A DNA stretch of 34,970 bases from Myxococcales bacterium (GTDB taxonomy: Bacteria > Myxococcota_A > Polyangia > Haliangiales > Haliangiaceae), in NCBI GenBank assembly GCA_028287115.1, contig JAQBQF010000097.1, forward strand, positions 1 to 34,970, in the 5' to 3' direction. The position numbers were made by a program, and so were the translations under genes. The notes under the pieces are model-generated. The model was not told where the DNA came from and searched no databases. It saw nothing but the letters and a program-made list of their open reading frames with translations. The number at the start of each line of letters is the position of its first letter. Position 1 is the first letter of the stretch. This document shows, in pieces, positions 25,778 to 32,522 of the stretch.

Positions 25778-26983
25778 ATGGACCTCTTCCACGACAGCCC
25801 TCTGTTCACCGGCGTCCGGCAGATGCTCGGCGCGTTCGCGAAGCAATCGATAAGGCCGATCGCGATGAAGCACGATCGCGACGAGGCGATGCCGTGGGAT
25901 CTCATGAAGAGCGCGATGGCGTTCGGCATGACGCAGACCTCGGTCCTCGATGGCCGAAAGAAGTTGACCGGCGTCGAAGAGGACCCGGATCCGAAGAAGC
26001 CGAAGTCGCAGGCGCGCCTCGCGGTCGCAGCGAGCGAAGAGCTCGCCTGGGGTTGCGCCGGCATCTCGCTCGCACTCGGAGGCTCGGGGCTCGCGTGCTC
26101 GCCGGTTCATGCGATGGGCACCGACGACCAGAAGCAGGAGTTTCGCAAGCTCCTCTCCGGCGTCGATGACAAAGGCCACGTGAAAGTCGCGGCGATGGCA
26201 CTCAGCGAGCCCGGCACCGGCTCCGATATCTCCGGCCTCAAGACGACCGCGGTCGCCGACGGCGATCACTGGGTCATTCGCGGCAGCAAGCAGTGGATCA
26301 CGAACGGCCAGTCGGCCTCCGTCTTTGTCGTCTGGGCGCAGACCGAGCCAAGTGCGGGCCGCGCGGGCGTCCGCGGCTTCATCGTCGCGCGCGGCACACC
26401 CGGGCTCGTTCCCGGAAAGAAGGAGACCAAGCTCGGGATCCGCGCCTCGGAGACCGCGCAGGTCCACTTCGAGGACGTCCGCGTCCACAAGGACATGATG
26501 CTCGGCGTCGGCCGCTCCGGAGGGCTCGCAGACACCAAGAAGATGCTCGACTCGACGCGTCCGGTCGTCGGCTCGCAGTCCGTCGGCATCGCGCGCGCGG
26601 CGTTCGAGTTCTTGCTCGACCGCGTCAAGTCAACGTCGCTGCACGGCACGCCGATGGCGAGCCATCAGCACATCATGTTCGAGCTGGCCGACATGCAGAT
26701 GGAGATCACCGCCGCTCGCATGCTCGCGCACCGAGCCGCCTGGATGGCAGACCACCATCTCGAGAACGTGATGGAAGCCTCGATGGCGAAAGCCCATGGC
26801 GCTCGCACGGCACAGTACGTGACCACTCGCGCGATGGTGCTGCTTGGCGAAGAAGCGCTCGAGCCGGGGCACCCGGTCGAGAAGTGGTATCGAGACGCAA
26901 AGATCTACGACATCTTCGAGGGCACCGGACAGATCCAGCGCCGGATCATCGCGAAGCAGCTGACGGGTCATAATCCGACGTAA
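25778..26983 (+). CDS. Acyl-CoA dehydrogenase, catalytic subunit
   Basis: The ATG at 25778 gives 401 residues; the frame upstream lies within the preceding gene. The FAD/substrate motif SEPGTGSD is at about residues 143-150, KQWITNG follows, and catalytic E381 stands in IYDIFEGTGQIQRRII. All family landmarks are present. The enzyme oxidises acyl-CoA to 2-enoyl-CoA with electrons passed to ETF. The 2-nt gap to the upstream gene implies equal expression and possibly one complex. Chain length and substrate cannot be read from sequence. Confidence 0.93.
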   Translation: MDLFHDSPLFTGVRQMLGAFAKQSIRPIAMKHDRDEAMPWDLMKSAMAFGMTQTSVLDGRKKLTGVEEDPDPKKPKSQARLAVAASEELAWGCAGISLALGGSGLACSPVHAMGTDDQKQEFRKLLSGVDDKGHVKVAAMALSEPGTGSDISGLKTTAVADGDHWVIRGSKQWITNGQSASVFVVWAQTEPSAGRAGVRGFIVARGTPGLVPGKKETKLGIRASETAQVHFEDVRVHKDMMLGVGRSGGLADTKKMLDSTRPVVGSQSVGIARAAFEFLLDRVKSTSLHGTPMASHQHIMFELADMQMEITAARMLAHRAAWMADHHLENVMEASMAKAHGARTAQYVTTRAMVLLGEEALEPGHPVEKWYRDAKIYDIFEGTGQIQRRIIAKQLTGHNPT

Positions 26984-27027
26984 GGCTAATTAGCTCTGGC
27001 CCGCCATCTGCGATACGTTCGGTACTG

Positions 27028-28641
27028 GTGGCGGTCGCACTCGGCATCGATCTGGGAACGACGAACTCTTGCGCGGGGGTCGCGACGCCGACCGGCGTCG
27101 AGTTCATCCTCGGCCAGCGTTCCGAGCGGGTGCATCCCTCGGTCGTCGCATTTCCTTCGAGCGGCGGCGTCGTCGTCAGCGGCGACGCCAAGCGCTATCG
27201 CCTGAGCGAGCCCGAGCACGTCATCCACTCGGCCAAGCGGTTCATCGGCCAGAACATTCGCGCGCCGCTCGTCCAGCTCGCGCTGACGGGGGTCCGGTAC
27301 AAGGTCGTCGAGGGTACGAATCAGCAGCCGATCGTCGTCGTGCGCGACCGCCGCATGACGATGCCGGAGATCTCGTCGCACATCCTGCTCTACCTCAAGC
27401 GCTGCGCCGAGCGTCAACTTGGACAGTCCGTCAACGATGCGGTGATCACGGTCCCCGCAAACTTCACCGACGCGCAACGGCAGGCGACGAAAGAAGCCGG
27501 CCGGCTCGCCGGTCTGCAAGTCATGCGTCTCATCAACGAGCCCACGGCGGCCGCGGTCGCCTACGGCTTCGGGCGCGAGCGAGACCAGCTGATCTGCGTG
27601 TTCGATTTCGGTGGCGGGACGTTCGACGCGAGCATCCTGCGGCTGTCCGGCGACGTGTTCGAAGTGCTCGCGTCCGACGGCGATTTCTTCCTCGGCGGTG
27701 ACGACCTCGACCGCGCGCTCGCGGAGTCCCTCGCGGCCGAGTGTAACCGCGTGCTGCGGTTCGATCCGCGCGAGCACCCCGTCCTCATGATGAAGCTCAT
27801 GATGGGCGCCGAAGCGATCAAGTGTCATCTCTCCGAGAACGACGCGGCAGAAGGCGAGATCGACGGCATCGATCTGCCAAACGGCGAGGTCGGCGCGCTT
27901 CCGTTCTCGATCAGCCGCCAACAGTTCGAAGAGCTCGTGAACGGCTACGTCACCCGCACGATCGAAGTGACCAAGCAGGTGCTCGCACAGGCGCAGCTCC
28001 CGCCGAGCGCGATCAGCGACGTGCTCTGCGTCGGCGGCTCGACGCGCATCCCGATCGTGCGGCAGCGCCTCGCAGAAGTCTTCGGCCGCGAGCCCAACTA
28101 CAAGATCAACCCCGATGAAGTCGTCGCGCAAGGTGCGGCGATCCAGGCGGGCAGCCTCAGCGGCTCGATCGTCGACGGCGGCATGGCGTCGCGCGACGCG
28201 GTTCCCACGCCGGCGCATTCCCCGCTGCTCTACGGCGGCGCAGCGATGCCAACGGGCCCCATCGGCCGTCCGGTCCTCCTCGACGTCAATCCGGCGACGC
28301 TCGCGATCCAGACTGCAGGCGGCTTTGCCGAGCGACTGCTCGACAAGAACGCACCGATCCCGATCGAGCGGACGCGGGTGTTCACGACGGCGCGAGACAA
28401 TCAAACGCGCGTCGAGATCGATTGCTGCCGAGGCGAGTCGCGTCGCTATTCCGAGAACGAGCCCCTCGGCACGTTGATCCTCGAGAGCCTGGCCGCGAAG
28501 CCGCGCGGAGACCTCAAGATCGAAGTCTCGTTCCGAGTCGACGCCGACGGCATCCTTCACGTCAGCGCGACGGACGCCGAATCGGGAGCGCGGCAAGAAG
28601 CGCAGCTTCAGGTTATCGGCGCCCCCGTCGAGGCTACGTGA
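27028..28641 (+). CDS. DnaK-like Hsp70 lacking the helical lid
   Basis: 537 residues from a GTG start, about 100 fewer than DnaK. The ATPase domain is complete: LGIDLGTTNS, NEPTAAAVAYG, FDFGGGTFD (F194 where DnaK has Leu) and CVGGSTRIP. A Gly/Ala/Pro-rich insert (about residues 375-415) sits before a beta-sandwich (LLDVNPATLAIQT, SFRVDADGILHVSATD). The chain ends just after this domain, so there is no alpha-helical lid. Without the lid, substrate would exchange quickly or the protein may act as a scaffold (inference). Its stop overlaps a J-domain gene (GTGA), a likely dedicated partner. Confidence 0.9.
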   Translation: MAVALGIDLGTTNSCAGVATPTGVEFILGQRSERVHPSVVAFPSSGGVVVSGDAKRYRLSEPEHVIHSAKRFIGQNIRAPLVQLALTGVRYKVVEGTNQQPIVVVRDRRMTMPEISSHILLYLKRCAERQLGQSVNDAVITVPANFTDAQRQATKEAGRLAGLQVMRLINEPTAAAVAYGFGRERDQLICVFDFGGGTFDASILRLSGDVFEVLASDGDFFLGGDDLDRALAESLAAECNRVLRFDPREHPVLMMKLMMGAEAIKCHLSENDAAEGEIDGIDLPNGEVGALPFSISRQQFEELVNGYVTRTIEVTKQVLAQAQLPPSAISDVLCVGGSTRIPIVRQRLAEVFGREPNYKINPDEVVAQGAAIQAGSLSGSIVDGGMASRDAVPTPAHSPLLYGGAAMPTGPIGRPVLLDVNPATLAIQTAGGFAERLLDKNAPIPIERTRVFTTARDNQTRVEIDCCRGESRRYSENEPLGTLILESLAAKPRGDLKIEVSFRVDADGILHVSATDAESGARQEAQLQVIGAPVEAT

Positions 28642-29189
28642 GCACCCGCTCGGAGGTCTTGCTGTGGGCGCAGCGCGTGCTCGCGAAGAAGAGCGCGCCA
28701 GCACACGAGCTCCTCGAGATCGCGGCGAGCTCGTCGTCCGAAGATGCCCAAGGCGCGTTTCACAAGATTGCGCGGCTGGCGCATCCGGATCTTCATCGCA
28801 ATGCGCTGACGGCCGACGATCTCGATACCGTGACCCGCGCCTACAGCGTGGCAGCGGGTGCGTACCAAGCGTTCCGAGGCCAGGCGATGCAAACCTTGCG
28901 CATGCGTCCGCTCAAGCCCGAAGACATTCGCGCCGCGGCTGGTTCCGGCCGGCCGGCCGCCGCTCCCGTCCCGGTCACACCGTCGGGACCCGCACCGCTG
29001 GGTGGCGCGTCGTCGCAGATGACGCCGAAAGCACTCACGTACTATCGCAAGGCCGAGCTCGCACTCCGCCGCGGCGACCTCAAAGGCGCCCTGCTGCAGC
29101 TCAAGATGGCGATCGCGACCGACCCCCAGTCCGCCTTTCTCCGAACGGCGCTCGCTGAGGTCGAGATCGAAGTCCTAAAAGGTCCATAG
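28638..29189 (+). CDS. J-domain protein with C-terminal TPR-like segment
   Basis: The GTG at 28638 overlaps the Hsp70 stop; 183 residues. Residues about 10-80 look like a compact J-domain: FHKIARLAHPDLHRN with H49-P50-D51, the motif that triggers Hsp70 ATPase. A Pro/Ala-rich linker (about 95-125) leads to MTPKALTYYRKAELALRRGDLKGALLQ and a further helix pair resembling one to two TPR units. No Gly/Phe or zinc region of DnaJ is present. A J-TPR arrangement suggests that it recruits a chosen client to the upstream chaperone (inference). Confidence 0.8.
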   Translation: MSTRSEVLLWAQRVLAKKSAPAHELLEIAASSSSEDAQGAFHKIARLAHPDLHRNALTADDLDTVTRAYSVAAGAYQAFRGQAMQTLRMRPLKPEDIRAAAGSGRPAAAPVPVTPSGPAPLGGASSQMTPKALTYYRKAELALRRGDLKGALLQLKMAIATDPQSAFLRTALAEVEIEVLKGP

Positions 29190-29262
29190 CTTACGCGGAG
29201 ACCTGCGTACGTCTGCACGACCCAAGTGGACAGACCCGCGATGATGTGACCAACTCCGCCGC

Positions 29263-30396
29263 ATGTCCCCGCGGACGACGACAGGCACTTCGATCACAGG
29301 TCACGGCGTCTGGCATCCCGAGCCAGTTCTCGAAAACGAGGAGCTGTGCGTCGCATTCAACGAGTTCGCCCGGCGCGAGAATGCAAAGTACGCCGCCGAG
29401 ATCGCAGCTGGCACACGTCAGCCGATCAAGGACAGCACGCCCGAGTTCATCATCAAGGCGTCTGGGATCATCACGCGCTACGTCCACGACAAGACGGGCC
29501 TGCTCGATCCCGAGCGGATGTGCCCCAACATCCCCGACCGTCCAGAGGAAGAGATCAGCGTTCAAGCCGAGTACGCCGTCAACGCGGCGAAGCGCGCGCT
29601 CGAGCGTGCCGGTCGTACCGGCGAAGATGTCGACCTCGTCGTACTCGGATGCTCGAACTTGCAGCGGATGTATCCGGCGATCGCGATCGAGGTGCAAGAA
29701 GCCCTCGGCGCCCGCGGCTACGGCTACGACATGTCGCTCGGTTGTTCCGCGGCAACCGGCGCAACGATCATGGCGTCGCAGGCGATCCAGACCGGCGCGG
29801 CAAAGTGCGCGCTCGTCGTCGTGCCCGAGCTGACGACCGGCCACATGAACTGGCGCGAGCGAGACAGCCACTTCATCTTTGGCGACGCATCGGTCGCGCT
29901 CGTCGTCGAGCCGACCGACCGCGCCAAGCCCGGCTCGTGGGAGATCCTGTCGACACGCATGATGTCGAAGTGGTCGAACAACATCCGAAACAACTACGGC
30001 TACCTCGATCGTTGCGATCCCGAGACCCAGAACAACACCGACAAGCTGTTCCACCAGCACGGTCGCCGCGTCTACAAGGACGTCGTGCCGCTCGCGGCGA
30101 AATTCATCCTCGAACACATCGCCGCGCACGAGCTGCCGCCGCAGAGTGTCGCTCGCTACTGGCTCCACCAGGCGAACGTCAACATGAACAACTCGATCGC
30201 CGAGCGCGTCCTCGGGCGCCCTGCGAGCCGCGAAGAAGCGCCGGTGATCCTCGACGAGTACGGCAACACGGCATCAGCCGGCTCGCTGCTCGCATTCTCG
30301 CTCCACAGTGAAGATCTCGCGCGCGGCGATTTCGGCGTCATGTGCTCGTTCGGCGCGGGCTACTCGCTCGGCTCGCTTCTGCTGCAGCGGACGTGA
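29263..30396 (+). CDS. Long 3-oxoacyl-ACP synthase III-like enzyme
   Basis: 377 residues, about 55 longer than E. coli FabH, mostly due to an N-terminal insert (FARRENAKYAAEIAAGTRQP). The catalytic triad is visible: C161 in SLGCSAATGA, H302 in YWLHQANVNM and N335 in YGNTASAGS. FGDASVALVVE fits the KAS III fold. Family role: Claisen condensation starting fatty acids or related acyl chains. The long subclass is common beside ordinary FabH and may prime with another acyl-CoA or belong to a special lipid pathway (inference). It stands alone, 73 nt after the J-domain gene. Confidence 0.9.
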   Translation: MSPRTTTGTSITGHGVWHPEPVLENEELCVAFNEFARRENAKYAAEIAAGTRQPIKDSTPEFIIKASGIITRYVHDKTGLLDPERMCPNIPDRPEEEISVQAEYAVNAAKRALERAGRTGEDVDLVVLGCSNLQRMYPAIAIEVQEALGARGYGYDMSLGCSAATGATIMASQAIQTGAAKCALVVVPELTTGHMNWRERDSHFIFGDASVALVVEPTDRAKPGSWEILSTRMMSKWSNNIRNNYGYLDRCDPETQNNTDKLFHQHGRRVYKDVVPLAAKFILEHIAAHELPPQSVARYWLHQANVNMNNSIAERVLGRPASREEAPVILDEYGNTASAGSLLAFSLHSEDLARGDFGVMCSFGAGYSLGSLLLQRT

Positions 30397-30552
30397 GCCT
30401 CGCGCACTGCGCGACATCGAGCTTCGGTGATGCGTGGTCCCAAGCGGGCGGGTCGCCGACCCCGATCAGATCGATGGTCTTCGGCTAGATCGCATCGTGC
30501 AGAACATCGACTGAGCCACAGCGAACGCCCTTCGCCCAATGCGGGACACGAA

Positions 30553-30726
30553 CATCGTCGCAGAACGCGCGCGGGCCTGTGGATTTGTGTCCAGCCGCCG
30601 CGACAAGTCCGTTCCAGCCTTGGCTGGAGCACAAGCCCCACAGGCCCTAGCCCGCGCGCCCACGCTCCTCCCCGAATCAAAAAAAAGATTTGGATCCGGA
30701 ACGGAGAGCTCGAGCGTGGGCGAGCG
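30553..30726. repeat. Intergenic repeat, copy 1 (~174 bp, nested hairpins)
   Basis: Starts near CATCGTCGCAGAACGCGC and ends near GAGCGTGGGCGAGCGC. Three hairpins are visible. GGGCCTGTGG (30573-30582) pairs with CCACAGGCCC (30638-30647) and encloses CCAGC-CTTG-GCTGG. GCCCACGCTC (30658-30667) pairs with GAGCGTGGGC (30712-30721) around an A8 run (30679-30686). Copy 2 follows 483 bp later in the same direction. Confidence 0.85.
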
Positions 30727-30906
30727 CGCGTGGCTCGATTACACGGCTGCGCACTCCCTGGCTTCGCAGCCAGCGTCGCCGCGGTCCACGCAACACTCGG
30801 TACCGACTTCTCGCTACACCTTTGCCGGACGGCCTGTGGCCGCTGAGGCGCGAACGAGATTTAATCTCATGAGGGGTCTCTTTCACGTCCAAGTTTACTC
30901 GCGAAC

Positions 30907-30922
30907 ATATCGGCGAAATCAA
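30907..30922. repeat. 16-nt repeat ATATCGGCGAAATCAA, copy 1
   Basis: ATATCGGCGAAATCAA is AT-richer than the surroundings. The exact 16 bases recur at 31503-31518, just before the transposase gene. They may mark the ends of a segment or be a binding site. Confidence 0.6.
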
Positions 30923-31035
30923 ATATTGCGGCCGCGCCCACTCTCGGCGTCCGATGAAAGTACTAGACCGCAAGGCAGGACGGAGCTCAGCTCCGCTCGC
31001 GCCTCGCGTGAGTCTTCGACCGTGCGGGGCGCGTG

Positions 31036-31214
31036 CATCGTCGCTGAACGCGCGGCTGGCCTGTGGATTTGATGCCCCAGCCGCCGCCCGTAGTCCGGTG
31101 CAGCCTTGGCTGGAGCACAAGCCCCACAGGCCCTAACCCGCGCGCCCACGCTCCTCCCGGAATTAAAAAAAAGTATTTTGATCCGGAAGGAAGAGCGCGA
31201 GCGTGGGCGAGCGC
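31036..31214. repeat. Intergenic repeat, copy 2 (~179 bp, nested hairpins)
   Basis: Same order of elements as copy 1. GGCCTGTGG (31058-31066) pairs with CCACAGGCC (31124-31132) and GCCCACGCTC (31144-31153) with GAGCGTGGGC (31199-31208), with A8 at 31165-31172. The central ~60 bp are nearly identical to copy 1. The outer parts have small indels, so it is not a recent exact duplicate. Confidence 0.85.
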
Positions 31215-31220
31215 ATGTGC

Positions 31221-31277
31221 GTTTTATGAGCTGCCCGGGCGCGGCGAGCTCGATGACGAATGGGCCGGTCATAAAAC
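31221..31277. repeat. 57-bp inverted-repeat element
   Basis: GTTTTATGA (31221-31229) and TCATAAAAC (31269-31277) are perfect 9-bp inverted ends around a GC-rich 39-bp core. It starts 6 bp after repeat copy 2. Confidence 0.6.
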
Positions 31278-31332
31278 CATAGCGTGCCTCGCGTTCTGCG
31301 AAGGAGGTCGCCGTCCCTAGATGCTAGAACGC

Positions 31333-31383
31333 GCGCCATCGGATTCGAGCGTGCATATCGGCATTCGATACCGCCGATGGCGC
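31333..31383. repeat. 51-bp palindromic element
   Basis: GCGCCATCGG (31333-31342) and CCGATGGCGC (31374-31383) are perfect 10-bp arms around a 31-nt centre that contains ATTCGA and TTCGAT, extending the stem after a bulge. Confidence 0.6.
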
Positions 31384-31502
31384 CCGCGACCTGGATCGTC
31401 GCGCAGCCGAAGAGACACTCGAGCCCCGATCTCGAACGCATCGCGCGCCGTTACCCATCGACCCGCGGATGGCGGTGGCCCGTCGCTGTAGCATCGAAAT
31501 CG

Positions 31503-31518
31503 ATATCGGCGAAATCAA
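31503..31518. repeat. 16-nt repeat ATATCGGCGAAATCAA, copy 2
   Basis: Exact second copy of the 16-mer at 30907-30922, located 36-51 bp before the transposase start codon. Confidence 0.6.
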
Positions 31519-31553
31519 TTGATCTCGCGGAAGACCTCTGGTAGGTGTCGGTC

Positions 31554-32345
31554 GTGGCAGGTGTGAAGAACAAGCGAGCGCGGAAGGTTCAGGTGCAACA
31601 GAGCCTCCCGTACCGCGACAAGAATGGGCAGCGACGCGGGGGCGCGCGCAAAGGAGCCGGTCGGCCACCCAAAGGCCCGAGGTCGAGCGAGCGCCACAAG
31701 GAGCGCTTGGACCTGACCGGGCGAGATCCGATCCTCATCACGCTCCGCGTGGCGAAAGCAGTCGGCAATCTGCGATCTCGGCAGATGTACCAAGCCATTG
31801 GCGACGCGCTCGTCACGGCCGCCGATCGCACCGACTTCCGCATCGTGCACTTCAGCATCCAGCGCACGCATCTACACATGATCGTCGAGGCCGAGACCAA
31901 GCGCGCGCTGTCGCGTGGCATGCAGGGCTTCTTGATCTCGGCCGCCCGGCACATCAATTCGAAGATCGTGATGAGCTCTGGGAAATCGCGGCGTGGCGTC
32001 GTGTTCGAGGACCGGTATCACGCGAACGTGCTCACTTCGCCAAAGCAATGCCGAAACGCGATCGCCTACGTGCTCAACAATTGGCGGCGCCACAGAGAGC
32101 ATCAGGCGAGCTTCGCGAGCACCTGGCTCGTCGATCCGTTTTCGAGTGCCGTCAACTTCGGTGGCTGGAAGGAGCTCGAAGACTCCGCGTTCTTGTTTCC
32201 GGTGCGCAAGACGTATGATCGTTTGCACACGGTGACCCCGCAGACGTGGTTACTCAAGACCGGTTGGATCCGGCACGGCCTGATCGGCGCGACGGAGGTC
32301 CCGGGACCCTCGAGCGACCTCGTCGGCCGCCCAGTGGTCCGGTGA
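31554..32345 (+). CDS. HUH (Y1) transposase, REP-associated RAYT type
   Basis: The frame opens at a GTG at 31545, but the GTG at 31554 has AGGTG six bases upstream and is preferred (263 residues). The N-terminus is basic with an AT-hook-like GARKGAGRPPKGPR. The Y1 transposase core shows the metal-binding HUH motif H106-L-H108 (QRTHLHMIVE). FEDRYHANVL (Y155) and AIAYVLNNWRRH (Y172) follow, matching the 'F.GRY' and 'Y.LNNP' positions of RAYTs; one of these Tyr should be the nicking residue. No partner transposase or TnpB is present. Family knowledge: RAYTs are single-copy, vertically kept relatives of IS200 that act on REP hairpins. REP-like hairpins stand directly downstream. GC at third positions is lower than in neighbours, suggesting acquisition. 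Confidence 0.85.
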   Translation: MAGVKNKRARKVQVQQSLPYRDKNGQRRGGARKGAGRPPKGPRSSERHKERLDLTGRDPILITLRVAKAVGNLRSRQMYQAIGDALVTAADRTDFRIVHFSIQRTHLHMIVEAETKRALSRGMQGFLISAARHINSKIVMSSGKSRRGVVFEDRYHANVLTSPKQCRNAIAYVLNNWRRHREHQASFASTWLVDPFSSAVNFGGWKELEDSAFLFPVRKTYDRLHTVTPQTWLLKTGWIRHGLIGATEVPGPSSDLVGRPVVR

Positions 32346-32358
32346 TGCGAGGCGCCAG

Positions 32359-32393
32359 GCGGGCCGGCTGACTACGCGTGGCGCGTGGCCCGC
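32359..32393. repeat. REP-like hairpin, unit A
   Basis: GCGGGCC (32359-32365) pairs perfectly with GGCCCGC (32387-32393) over a 21-nt loop. The 33 bases at 32361-32393 recur at 32420-32452 with 28 identities. It lies 14 bp after the transposase stop. Confidence 0.7.
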
Positions 32394-32419
32394 GTGACCG
32401 TACATAGGAGTTGCCCGAT

Positions 32420-32453
32420 GGGCCGGCCGACTCCGCGTCGCGGGTGGCCAGCC
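32420..32453. repeat. REP-like hairpin, unit B
   Basis: Second copy of the 33-nt unit, 59 bp downstream of the first and in direct orientation. Its stem GGGC-x-GGCC / GGCC-x-GCCC has one mismatch. Compensation is partial: the outer GC pairs changed together with the arms. Confidence 0.7.
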
Positions 32454-32522
32454 CGATCGGAGAGAGAAGTCGCCGAGTGCGCTCTATGCGAAAGCGCGCG
32501 GCAACCGACGAATCACCACGAT

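Larger units (their letters stand above)
30397..31553. other. Gene-free repeat island
   Basis: About 1.15 kb between the KAS III gene and the transposase. Open frames here (for example on the minus strand at 30360-30680 and 30919-31272) look alike only because they lie in repeat copies, and none has a recognisable product. The stretch holds two direct ~175-bp repeats, further palindromes and a 16-nt repeat at both ends. I see nothing clear in 30397-30552. Confidence 0.7.

Noticed and set aside
30427..30846. Plus-strand frame of 139 codons
   Set aside because: Arg/Ser-rich composition and overlap with repeat copy 1 indicate a chance frame in non-coding repeat DNA.
30919..31272. Minus-strand frame of 117 codons resembling another at 30360-30680
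   Set aside because: The likeness (ACGACAPAKA-type words) comes from the DNA repeat itself, not from a shared protein.
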